Positions 7,969-15,615 of a stretch of DNA of 64,000 bases are shown piece after piece. Each line of letters begins with the position of its first letter. The stretch's first letter is position 1. The stretch is from Acidobacteria bacterium SCN 69-37. GTDB taxonomy: Bacteria; Acidobacteriota; Vicinamibacteria; Vicinamibacterales; SCN-69-37. Made by a program: the position numbers and the translations under genes. The stretch lies in contig MEDJ01000020.1 in the NCBI GenBank assembly GCA_001724025.1, forward strand, positions 186,001-250,000, written 5' to 3'. A model generated the notes under the pieces. It was not told the origin of the DNA and did not search any database. It saw only the letters and a list, made by a program, of their open reading frames with translations.

Positions 7969-9342
7969 CTACAGTCCGACGCTCGTCCGTACGACGAACG
8001 CGTCGGGATGCGCCAGTTGGACGTCGGCGCGGAGATAGGCCCGAATCCAGATCTGGAGCTTCTCGAACGCCGTGCCCGCCGTGCGCGACACCTCCAGGCG
8101 GAACGACGACCGCAGGCCGATCAGCAGCTGCGACCAGTCGCCGACGAACACGGTGGTGCTGTTCGGCGAGCCGCCCGCCATCGGGATCTGATTCGTGACG
8201 TACGGCGTCACGCTGTCCAGATAGGCCGGCTGCCGCAGGTACTCGCCCGTGGGCACGCTCCGCAGCTTCGCGAGCGACGCGGCGATCTGCGTGTTGTACA
8301 GGCGGCCGTTGGCGGTGTGGTTCCGAGCGGCGACGGCCGACACCAGATCGATCAGATGGTCGTAGTCGATGCTGTCGTTCAGCGCGGCGACGTCGACACC
8401 CGACTGGTTCAGGACGCCACGCGGTTCTGGCGCCGAACCGCTGCCGAGCAGCGCCACGCGATCCAGTTCCTGCGCCAACTGCTGCGACAACTCGCGCTCG
8501 ATGGCCTCGTCGATGTTGACCGAGTCCTCCGAGAGCTCGACGCTCATCTTGAGCAGCACGGGCAGCGTGCGCGCCGTGAACGTGACACGTTCGAGCAGGA
8601 GATCCGTCTCGGTGATGTCCGCGTTTTCCTGTTTCCACTGCGCCGTGGTGATGTGCGGCGACACGGCCTCGGGCTGACCGAGCCGCGCGATGTGCAAGGT
8701 GTCGGACGTCATCGGCACGATCTGCGCGCCGGCCCGCTGGACGACCATCGCGTTCCGTGTCCGGTCGATGAACCGCGCGCTCAACACCTCGGGCACGGTG
8801 TAGCCGCCGCTCCCGTCGCTGCCCTCCGACAGCGCCCGAAGCTCGAGCGCGGACAGGCCCGTCTTGTTGCCGGTCGCCAGCGCCCGAACGACGCGGCCGA
8901 ATCGCATCGAGTCGACGCCCTGCTCGCCGGCGTACAGGTAGCCGCCGCGCTTCTGCAACCAGTCGGCGGCGCGCTGCTCCTTGCCGAGCACGACGTCCAC
9001 GTCGCCGGCCGTGCGCGTCTCGGTCGCGGTGGCCTGCGACGGTGGCACGTAGGACTGCTGCGCGGTGCGGGCCTCGACGGCGCGCTGCAAGGAGAGGATG
9101 CTGTCGCGCTCGCGCATCGCGGCGTCGTACGAACGCTGTTCGGACGCGAGCAGGGTGTCGCGGCCGGCGGCCTGTGCCGCGTCGAGCACGGCCTGTGCGG
9201 CGCGGCTGCGGTGCTCAATCTGCGTGGTGAACGCGGCGAGCACGTCGTCGCCGTGGGCGGCGCGCGTCGCGGCGATCGTGGTGAGTTCGGCCAGGGCCAT
9301 CGGGGCTTTAGCGGTGTCGGCGATGAACTGGGTGATTTCCAT
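7969..9342 (-). CDS. Major capsid protein (HK97 fold)
   Basis: This is the shell protein of the element's head, 457 residues from the ATG at 9342 (preceded by GAGG; a TTG 12 bases further upstream is less likely). It has a helical N-terminal stretch of about 130 residues rich in Ala, Glu and Gln, as in the HK97 delta scaffold domain. The HK97 core follows: GGYTVPEVLSARFIDRTRN, TDLLLERVTFTARTLPVLLK, QQLAQELDRVALLGSGSAPE and the C-terminal FRLEVSRTAGTAFEKLQIWI. The partner protease is encoded downstream. Confidence 0.93.
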   Translation of the reverse strand: MEITQFIADTAKAPMALAELTTIAATRAAHGDDVLAAFTTQIEHRSRAAQAVLDAAQAAGRDTLLASEQRSYDAAMRERDSILSLQRAVEARTAQQSYVPPSQATATETRTAGDVDVVLGKEQRAADWLQKRGGYLYAGEQGVDSMRFGRVVRALATGNKTGLSALELRALSEGSDGSGGYTVPEVLSARFIDRTRNAMVVQRAGAQIVPMTSDTLHIARLGQPEAVSPHITTAQWKQENADITETDLLLERVTFTARTLPVLLKMSVELSEDSVNIDEAIERELSQQLAQELDRVALLGSGSAPEPRGVLNQSGVDVAALNDSIDYDHLIDLVSAVAARNHTANGRLYNTQIAASLAKLRSVPTGEYLRQPAYLDSVTPYVTNQIPMAGGSPNSTTVFVGDWSQLLIGLRSSFRLEVSRTAGTAFEKLQIWIRAYLRADVQLAHPDAFVVRTSVGL

Positions 9343-9430
9343 GATGAACCTCAACTCTCGGAACGTGAACGCCCGTGGAGTCGGAGACTCATCAGGGCAA
9401 CAAGGCGCGGACTCGGCGAGACTCGCGCGG

Positions 9431-11077
9431 TCATACGAACACCAGCCCGCGATCGGCGTAGACCGACCGCGGCGGGGGTGGCTCTTGCGCCGCGAGGCCG
9501 ACGGCCATAATCGCGGCGACGATGGGATCGATGCGCTCGGTGCTCTTGCGCTTGTGTGGCTTCGCGTTCCCGGCTGCGTCGCGTTCGAGGGCGACGTTGC
9601 CGAGTGACCACGTCACGAGCGGATTGCTGTCGTGCGTGATCGCGCCGTTCAGCACGCGCGTCTCGAACGCGGCGGTCGCAGGCGCCATGTCTTTGAAGCC
9701 CTGACCGAACTCGCGGAGCGGCAGCGTGATGCCCTCGTCGCCGAGCACCCGCGCCAACTCCGCGATGCCCCACCGGTCGAACGCGATGGCCGTCGGCTGA
9801 AATCGCGCGCACAGTTCGCCGAGTCGCAGCGCCACACGCCGCTTGTCGGTCGCCCGGCCCGGCGTCGCCTCGATGTGTCCCTGCTGTGCCCACACGCGGA
9901 ACGGCGCCCGATCGCTCTGCTCGCGCTCGGTCAGCGTCTCAGCCGGGCACCACGACCAGACGGCCAGCGAGCCCGCTTCGGGCCAGAACAAGGCGAACGA
10001 CGTCAGGTCGCGCGTCGAGCCCAGGTCGAGTCCGCCGAAGCACCGCGCGCCGGCCAGCGCGTCGAGATCGACGGTGCCCGCGCACGCCTGCCACGCGTCA
10101 ATCGGCAGCCAGCGTTCTTCGGTGGCGATACGCAAGTTCAGTCGCAAGTTCTTGAACTTGGCGGCGAACGTCGGGACGCGTTGCGCTCGTTCCGCTTGCG
10201 TCCGCAGCTCATTGGCGTCGAGGAAGGAATCGAGCGCCGGGTTGCACGCGCGCCAAGTGGCCTCGTCGAACGGATCGGCGTCGACTGGCGCCGCAATCAA
10301 CTGGCAGTACAGGCTCGGATCGAGGCCGCGCTGCGCGTCGTCGATGAGCACGGACAGCGGGTGCAGGTCGTCGGCGGCCTGCGTCGAGATGACCATGCCG
10401 AGCGACCGCGTCCGCTTGCCCTGCGCCGTGATGAGCGTATCGAGCAGGTCGCCGGTGCGCGCCTGCGCGAACTCGTCGTACACGAACAGCGTCGGACTCA
10501 GGCCATGTCCGCGGCGGACGTCGGCCGATAGCGTCTCGAACACGCTGCCCTTGCTCGGGCCGTCGAGCACCTCGACGAGTTTCTTGAACCGCTGGATGTT
10601 GCACGCGGCGTCGAACTCCGGGACGGCTTCGATGATGGCGACGATCTCGTTGAACAGCAGCCCGGCCTGCTGACGGTCGATGGCGGCGGCGTAGACTTCG
10701 CCACGGGGTTCCGCCTCGGGACCCAGCAGGTGCGCGAGACAGATGCCGGCCTGCAACCCGGTTTTTCCGTTGCCGCGGGGAATGCTCTGAATCGCGAGCC
10801 TGACAGATGACTGCTCGCCGTAGACGGCCTCGATGAACGCGCGCTGATACGGCAGCAGCGTCATCGTCTTGCCGGCTCGGATGCCTTTGGTGACCGGCAA
10901 CGACTCGATGAACGCAATCACGCGCTCGGCCCGCGAGAGGCCCGGCTTCTGCCAGGCGGGGCGGCGTGTCCGCTTCGGGGCGGCCTTGACGCGGGCGCGC
11001 GGTCCTCTCGTCTTCGACTTCGGTATCAATTGATACCGAAGTGCCTTGACGCGGGCGCGCGGTCCTCTCAGGCCCAT
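9431..11077 (-). CDS. Terminase large subunit
   Basis: This is the packaging motor and nuclease, 548 residues. The ATPase domain has a Walker A-like PRGNGKT (residues 100-106) and Walker B LFVYDEF (D201, E202), followed by STQAADD. The nuclease domain begins near residue 355 with FGGLDLGSTRDLTSF, contains AFDRWG, and ends with RKSTERIDPIVAAIMAVG. No separate small terminase gene is visible. The first 35 residues contain RGPRARVKA twice, encoded by a 27-bp direct repeat around a palindrome, so the true start could be further downstream. Confidence 0.92.
   Translation of the reverse strand: MGLRGPRARVKALRYQLIPKSKTRGPRARVKAAPKRTRRPAWQKPGLSRAERVIAFIESLPVTKGIRAGKTMTLLPYQRAFIEAVYGEQSSVRLAIQSIPRGNGKTGLQAGICLAHLLGPEAEPRGEVYAAAIDRQQAGLLFNEIVAIIEAVPEFDAACNIQRFKKLVEVLDGPSKGSVFETLSADVRRGHGLSPTLFVYDEFAQARTGDLLDTLITAQGKRTRSLGMVISTQAADDLHPLSVLIDDAQRGLDPSLYCQLIAAPVDADPFDEATWRACNPALDSFLDANELRTQAERAQRVPTFAAKFKNLRLNLRIATEERWLPIDAWQACAGTVDLDALAGARCFGGLDLGSTRDLTSFALFWPEAGSLAVWSWCPAETLTEREQSDRAPFRVWAQQGHIEATPGRATDKRRVALRLGELCARFQPTAIAFDRWGIAELARVLGDEGITLPLREFGQGFKDMAPATAAFETRVLNGAITHDSNPLVTWSLGNVALERDAAGNAKPHKRKSTERIDPIVAAIMAVGLAAQEPPPPRSVYADRGLVFV
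10983..11069. repeat. 27-bp direct repeats flanking a 26-bp perfect palindrome at the terL 5' end
   Basis: Copies at 10983-11009 and 11043-11069 are identical. Between them 11017-11042 is a perfect palindrome with half-site ACTTCGGTATCAA. The AT-richer palindrome stands out in this GC-rich context. It lies within the first codons of terL. Confidence 0.85.
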
Positions 11078-11170
11078 TGGGCACCTGACCTAGAAGTAAT
11101 TCCGGAAAAAGCCGGGCGGCGGTCTAGAAGCGCCTCAGCGGCCGTGATCTCGGCCCCCCTGTCGCTGCGG

Positions 11171-11518
11171 TCACTCGCCGTGCGCGGTGCGCCGGCTGTG
11201 GCACGGCTGGCAGAGACAGCGCGTGTTGGCGTCGACGAACTGCAAGTCGGGACGGTCACGCAGCTTGACGACGTGGTGCACCTCGGTCGCGAGCGCCACG
11301 AAGCCGGCGGCGTCGCAGTCCTCGCAGTACGGGGTCTCGCGAAGCCGACGCAGGCGGTACTGCTGCCAGCGGTAGGTGTAGCCGCGCTGCGTGCTGTTGC
11401 CACGCTCGCGGTCGTGCTGACGCCGGGGACGCTGCTGCTGATGAGCCGGGCAGTAGCCGGCGTGCACGCGTGTCTGGCAGCCAGGCTGCCGGCAGAGGAA
11501 CGGGAGGACGTCGGGCAT
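11171..11518 (-). CDS. HNH endonuclease of the packaging module
   Basis: A 115-residue HNH nuclease. A zinc-binding Cys framework is visible (CRQPGC, CEDC, CLCQPC) around the catalytic EVHHVVKLRD, followed by DANTRCLCQPCHSRRT. In many HK97-type phages and in capsid-forming satellites an HNH protein encoded next to the terminase is required for cleavage and packaging of cohesive-end DNA. The position directly before terL fits that. About 110 bp with repeats precede it. Confidence 0.9.
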   Translation of the reverse strand: MPDVLPFLCRQPGCQTRVHAGYCPAHQQQRPRRQHDRERGNSTQRGYTYRWQQYRLRRLRETPYCEDCDAAGFVALATEVHHVVKLRDRPDLQFVDANTRCLCQPCHSRRTAHGE

Positions 11519-11537
11519 GTGCTGGGTCCGGCCTGCG

Positions 11538-11643
11538 TGACAGGTGACACCTTCGTCCCCCCTACGGGGGGACGAAAGGGAGTGTCACTGACTGTCATCG
11601 CTGAGGCGTGACAGATGTCAGAAAGTGTCAGTGACATGTGTCA
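11538..11643. other. Iteron-like TGTCA/TGACA cluster with hairpin, candidate replication origin
   Basis: Nine TGTCA or TGACA pentamers lie within about 106 bp. In the middle is a hairpin with an 11-bp stem (TTCGTCCCCCC, 11552-11562, with 11566-11576) and a 3-base loop. The cluster spans the 3' end of the ATPase gene and the gap before HNH. Inside the ATPase gene, GTGACAGCTGTCAC at 11956-11969 is a perfect palindrome of the same motif. Clustered repeats beside a replication ATPase gene are typical of plasmid and satellite origins. The hairpin could also be a transcription terminator. Confidence 0.5.
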
Positions 11644-12896
11644 CCAGCCTGTGAGAGCAGGGCGATGTGGGCATCAGGCAGACGACGGAACAGCCGCTTC
11701 TCGTCGGGCTTCGCCTCGTCGCGGATGATGGTCTGCAGGATGCTGTTGGCCTTCACGTCCAGTTCGGTGGCCAGGGCCTCGATGGGCCGCGGTCCAGCTT
11801 GGAGCGCGTGACGGAGCCGGTGACGGATGGAGAGCGTGGGGGCGATGTCCTCGACGCTGGCCGGGTTGATGCGGCGGACGTCGATGCGGTCGGCGGCGAA
11901 GCTGTACTCGATGGCGATGGGCGGGGAGAGCGGGCCCGCGTTCGACTTGCGATGCGTGACAGCTGTCACCAGACTGTCCGTGACGTCATCGCTGTTGCTG
12001 CGGCGGAAGTGGTAGATCGACCGGCTGCCGGCCGTCCACATGATGCTGCCGAACGGGTGCTTGTCGCCGCCTTCGGCCTTGCTCTGGTGGGCCACGAGCA
12101 GCAGGCCGATGCGCAGTTGGCGGCAGCACCGCATGAACTCGGACGCGACCTCGGCTGACTCCGGGGCGCCGGTCACGCCGAACGACACGCTGTCGATGAC
12201 GGCGAAGTCCCAGCCCTCGCGCACGATCGTCCGTTGCAGGCCGTCGACCTCGGACGCCAGCGGCCGGTCGAGTCGCAGGTACCGGATGTCGGGAAACTGC
12301 GGGCCGTACATCTGGCGTGCTCGCTTCCGATGCGGGCCGGCCGCCCATTCGAAGTCGATGTATCCGATCTGGCGCCCGCTGCGTTTCATTTCGAGCGCGA
12401 ACCGCTCAGCTTCCAGTGACTTTCCGGAGCCCGGCAGGCCGAAGAACATGTTGATCTGCGTCAGGTCGAGCGTGATGCCGTCGACGGTGAACGTCGAGCA
12501 CGTCTCGTCCTCGTCGGGCACGTCGTGCAACGAGATCGACGCGGACGACTGGCGGTCGGCGGTCAGGACGCGCTGGCAGGCTTCCTCGAGCAGGCGGTCG
12601 ACGGGGACGTCCGGCAGCGCAGCGGCCTTGACGATGCGCGTGGCGCGTTCGGAACGGGACCGGTCGGAACTGATGTTGAAGCTGGCGACGGACACGACGT
12701 CGCCGTTGACGGTGCCGGCGCCGGCCAGGTCGCAGCGCACGGTCAACTCGCAGTGCAGTTCGTCCCACTTCCAGCGGAGTCGATCGAACTCGAACGTCAG
12801 GCCGACGGCGCTCGTGTACCGGTAGGCCACGCCAGGGGACACCACCGTGAACTCGCGTTTGCCGCACTCGCTCAACGTCAGACGACGCTCGGTCAC
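11628..12896 (-). CDS. RecA-fold ATPase, putative replication helicase/RepA-like
   Basis: A 422-residue protein. The C-terminal half holds a RecA-type ATPase with Walker A GLPGSGKS (residues 153-160), Walker B FAVIDSVS (D235), and LLLVAHQSKAEGGDKHPFGS, which resembles RepA hexameric helicase-like AAA_25 proteins. A helix-turn-helix-like tail follows (RPIEALATELDVKANSILQ). The N-terminal 140 residues are unassigned. The start is the GTG at 12896, overlapping the upstream stop (GTGA). Its position after alpA and before HNH/terminase matches the replication gene of satellites. A repeat cluster at its 3' end may be its target. Confidence 0.75.
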   Translation of the reverse strand: MTERRLTLSECGKREFTVVSPGVAYRYTSAVGLTFEFDRLRWKWDELHCELTVRCDLAGAGTVNGDVVSVASFNISSDRSRSERATRIVKAAALPDVPVDRLLEEACQRVLTADRQSSASISLHDVPDEDETCSTFTVDGITLDLTQINMFFGLPGSGKSLEAERFALEMKRSGRQIGYIDFEWAAGPHRKRARQMYGPQFPDIRYLRLDRPLASEVDGLQRTIVREGWDFAVIDSVSFGVTGAPESAEVASEFMRCCRQLRIGLLLVAHQSKAEGGDKHPFGSIMWTAGSRSIYHFRRSNSDDVTDSLVTAVTHRKSNAGPLSPPIAIEYSFAADRIDVRRINPASVEDIAPTLSIRHRLRHALQAGPRPIEALATELDVKANSILQTIIRDEAKPDEKRLFRRLPDAHIALLSQAGDTCH

Positions 12897-13147
12897 GCGG
12901 ACTCCTGCGTCAGGCGTCGCACCTCGGCTCGCAGCACGTCGCGGTCGGCTCGCGCGGCATCGCGGGCGGTGATCACGTCGCTCAGCGCGTCCACCAGCGC
13001 CTGCACCATGCGGCGGTACCGGACGGTCTGGTCGTACGCCTCCGCGAGCGCCAGGTCCGGCGTCATCGACAGGATGTCGACCGGGTGCGGGGCGGGGTCG
13101 CCCCACGGGATCTCGTCGACGTGCGGTGGCGTGGTGCGGTCAGCCAC
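12893..13147 (-). CDS. Small coiled-coil protein of unknown function
   Basis: An 84-residue protein from the GTG at 13147, which overlaps the AlpA stop by 8 bases. Its own stop overlaps the ATPase start as GTGA. The C-terminal half is a charged helix (VQALVDALSDVITARDAARA, then DRDVLRAEVRRL) likely to form a coiled coil. A role as ATPase loader or partner is suggested only by the tight coupling. Confidence 0.6.
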   Translation of the reverse strand: MADRTTPPHVDEIPWGDPAPHPVDILSMTPDLALAEAYDQTVRYRRMVQALVDALSDVITARDAARADRDVLRAEVRRLTQESA

Positions 13148-13346
13148 GGGACTGGACCTCCTGCCGCTGCGCGAGCCAGGCGTCCACGTCGGACTCGCGC
13201 CAGCCGACGGCGTTAGCGGACAGCTGCACCGGCCGCGGAAACTCGCCGCGGCGATACATGCGCCAGATGGTGGTGTCGCTGAGGCCGGTCCGAGCGATGA
13301 CGGCCGGCCGTCGCAGAATGCGATGGGATGAATGGTCGTGCGCCAC
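13140..13346 (-). CDS. AlpA-family HTH regulator/excisionase-like protein
   Basis: A 68-residue MerR-like winged helix protein of the AlpA/excisionase type. ILRRPAVIARTGLSDTTIWR is the helix-turn-helix, followed by RGEFPRPVQLSANAVGWRES and DVDAWLAQR, the diagnostic AlpA pattern. In P4 and Gram-negative PICIs, AlpA-type proteins activate integrase or satellite operons, or act as excisionase. The start is GTG. It is the first gene of the replication block. Confidence 0.87.
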   Translation of the reverse strand: MAHDHSSHRILRRPAVIARTGLSDTTIWRMYRRGEFPRPVQLSANAVGWRESDVDAWLAQRQEVQSRG

Positions 13347-13394
13347 AACGCGATAGTCGCGCGCCGTGCCCGGACGATATGAGGGGATGTCCGA

Positions 13395-14027
13395 CTATTT
13401 CACGGCGATGCGGGAGATTGCGGTACGCAGACTGTCGACGCTGCGCCCTCGACCGAAGTCCCGATGTAGGAAGCGCGCGATCTCGGCGTGGCTGCTGTGC
13501 GGTTTCTTCTTCTGGTAGGCTGCCACGGCCCGCGCGAGTTCTGGTGAGTCTGCCCGCCTGCGCGCTTCGACGCCCTTCTTCTGGTACGCCACGACCTGCG
13601 CTCGACGCTTCTGGCCGATGCGAACCACGTCCCATCGCTTCGCGGTCGCCTCGGCGTGTAGTCGACCGATGGCCATTGCCTGCGCGGCGGCGAGGTTGAC
13701 GAACGCGCGGGCGTCGGGAGATAGGTCCGCCACGACAAGCAGTCGACGCAACACGTCGCGGGCGCCTTCGATACGCTCGATCAGCGTGGCGGCGTACCAT
13801 GCGCCCGAACCGTACTCCTGTTGTTTGGCCTCGGTATTCCAGTCGAGGACGCGTCGGCAGGTGGCTTCGAGATCGGCGATGGTGTCGACGAAGGACGACG
13901 CCCGGACGTGTGCCTTCACATCGGACAGCATCTCAACGCCTTCTTCACGCGACTGTCCTTGGAGCGAGTAGGTCGTCTGCTCCGTGCGGGTGATGCCGTC
14001 GCTTTGCACGCGCGTGGACTTGGCCAT
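13395..14027 (-). CDS. Unknown protein with C-terminal HTH-like region, between int and alpA
   Basis: A 210-residue protein that I do not recognise. The N-terminal two thirds is helical (VDTIADLEATCRRVLDWN, WYAATLIERIEGARDVLRRL). The basic C-terminal part carries VAYQKK twice, once as VVAYQKKGVEARRR and once as AVAAYQKKKPHSSHAEIARF, ending in DSLRTAISRIAV, which reads like a helix-turn-helix. It starts 3 bases after the integrase stop and is probably co-transcribed with it. In satellites this slot often holds a regulator. Confidence 0.65.
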   Translation of the reverse strand: MAKSTRVQSDGITRTEQTTYSLQGQSREEGVEMLSDVKAHVRASSFVDTIADLEATCRRVLDWNTEAKQQEYGSGAWYAATLIERIEGARDVLRRLLVVADLSPDARAFVNLAAAQAMAIGRLHAEATAKRWDVVRIGQKRRAQVVAYQKKGVEARRRADSPELARAVAAYQKKKPHSSHAEIARFLHRDFGRGRSVDSLRTAISRIAVK

Positions 14028-14030
14028 GTG

Positions 14031-15290
14031 CTACGCCCCTTTCCGCGTCATCGGCACGACGTTGTCGGCCGGCTTCTCGTCGAGGATCGCCCGCAGGCGC
14101 CGCGCCCACGTCGCCAGCGCGGCCTGCTTCTGCGGGTCGTAGTTGAATCGGTCGTAGATCTTCGTGGCGCGTGGGCGGCCGTCGACGTGGTTCAACACGA
14201 GACTGATGTGCGTCGGGTCGACGCCGGCCTCGGCCATCTTCGTGGCGGCCGTGCGCCGCAGGTCGTGGGCCCGGAAGTCGAACGCCTCGACCTTCGGATC
14301 GGTCTTCTGGAGTGCAGCCAGCACGTGCTTGGCGATGCGCCGGCCGGCCTGCTTCAAGTCGGTCATGGTGCCCTTGCCGATGCGGGCGGGGAACACGCGC
14401 TCGTCGACGTTGCCCTCGTCGTCGACGACGCGCGGGACCAGCGCCAGCGCCTCGTGAGCCAGATCGGACAACCAGACACGATGCTCGGTCTTGTTCTTCG
14501 TGATCGTCGGCGGCAGCGTGAGCCAGTCCCCGCTGATGTCAGACCAGCGTATGGCGACGAGTTCGCCGCCACGCTGGGCCGTGATGAGCCGGAGCCGGAC
14601 CAGCGCCCGCATGGCCGGCCGTTCGGCGTCGGTCGCCTTCCAGACGAGCCGGACCTCGTCATCGGTCAGGACGCGGTCGCGTGAGGCTTCGACGCCGGGC
14701 TTCTTCAGGAGGGCGGCGGGGTTGGCGTCGATCCAGTCCTGCTGAATCCCGAAGTTCAGCATCTTGCGGACCAGCGCCAGGCAGCGGTTGGCGGTGATCG
14801 GGGAGCCGCGGTCGGCGATGGCCTCGATGAGCGTCCGCACGTCGCGCCGGGTGATATCTTTCGCCTTGCGATGTCGCCATTTTGGCAGGACTTCGGCGTT
14901 GAACATGCGGTCGTCGTCCTTCCAGCTCCGCTTGTGCCGTTTCGCGTGTTTTTCGAGGTAGGTCTTCACCAGATCGGCGACGGTCTCGCCCTGCGTGGCC
15001 TGTTGGCGTTTGGCGCGTTTTTCGGCGCCGGCATCCGTGCCCGTCGTCGCGGCATCCCGGCTGGCCTCATACGCCTTCTCGCGGGCTTTGGCGAGGGAGA
15101 ACTTGTCGACGGTCCCGATGGTGTGGCGCCGGAGCTTGCCGTCGACGCGGTAGTGGACCGACCAGGACTTGTGTCCGGACTCGGTGATCCGCAGCGCGAG
15201 GCCCTTGATGACCGTGTCGAAGACCTCGACGCGCTTGCCCGGCTCGGGTTGCAGGGTCTCGACGTCGCGCGCGGTCAGCTTTTTCTGCAT
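14031..15290 (-). CDS. Tyrosine recombinase integrase (P4/DUF4102 type)
   Basis: A 419-residue integrase that inserts and excises the element at tRNA-Pro. The N-terminal DUF4102 arm-binding domain covers about residues 1-95 (LTARDVETLQPEPGKRVEVF, GLALRITESGHKSW). A core-binding domain follows. The catalytic residues are visible: Arg240 in TAQRGGEL, His342 and Arg345 in AHDLRRTA, His368 in LNHVDG, and Tyr379 in KIYDRF. It is intact. It sits beside attR, at the end away from the complete tRNA gene, and reads into the element. Confidence 0.96.
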   Translation of the reverse strand: MQKKLTARDVETLQPEPGKRVEVFDTVIKGLALRITESGHKSWSVHYRVDGKLRRHTIGTVDKFSLAKAREKAYEASRDAATTGTDAGAEKRAKRQQATQGETVADLVKTYLEKHAKRHKRSWKDDDRMFNAEVLPKWRHRKAKDITRRDVRTLIEAIADRGSPITANRCLALVRKMLNFGIQQDWIDANPAALLKKPGVEASRDRVLTDDEVRLVWKATDAERPAMRALVRLRLITAQRGGELVAIRWSDISGDWLTLPPTITKNKTEHRVWLSDLAHEALALVPRVVDDEGNVDERVFPARIGKGTMTDLKQAGRRIAKHVLAALQKTDPKVEAFDFRAHDLRRTAATKMAEAGVDPTHISLVLNHVDGRPRATKIYDRFNYDPQKQAALATWARRLRAILDEKPADNVVPMTRKGA

Positions 15291-15327
15291 GTGTGGTGTC
15301 CCTTCACATTAGGTCACGGATTCCGCC

Positions 15328-15346
15328 GGGGTAACACCGGGGTAAC
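15328..15346 (+). promoter_or_regulatory. Candidate integrase arm-binding sites, right end
   Basis: GGGGTAAC occurs at 15328-15335 and 15339-15346, again 11 bp apart, within the int leader and 132 bp inside attR. Orientation and spacing match the left pair at 5187-5205. In the circular form the two pairs would flank the attachment core. Confidence 0.6.
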
Positions 15347-15477
15347 ACTTTGGCCTGCGCTCGGCTGAAATGCGCCGCAAGGGGATGATAGCAGAAATAG
15401 CCGGTAAACGTAGGCGATTGTGAGGGTTACGGCTGAATGGTGAAACGCGACGAAGTCGGGCGAAAGGCGACGATCTG

Positions 15478-15526
15478 TGACTGGGGGTCAAGGGGTCGCT
15501 GGTTCGAATCCAGTCATCCCGACCAA
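15478..15526. repeat. Attachment site attR (49-bp direct repeat)
   Basis: An exact copy of 5128-5176, carrying only the anticodon-arm to CCA part of tRNA-Pro. It cannot form a tRNA because the acceptor 5' strand and D arm are missing. It marks the right end of the element. No gene is seen from here to 15616. Confidence 0.93.
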
Positions 15527-15615
15527 TTTTCCGCAGGGCCACGGCGTGTATCGGCGCGAGACGTCCGTCGCCGGGCGCACGTTGCTCGTGCCGATCGCCG
15601 GGACGGGAGACGATC

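Noticed and set aside
15478-15526. Second tRNA-Pro gene
   Set aside because: Only the anticodon-arm to CCA portion is present; the 5' acceptor strand and D arm are missing. It is the attR duplicate.
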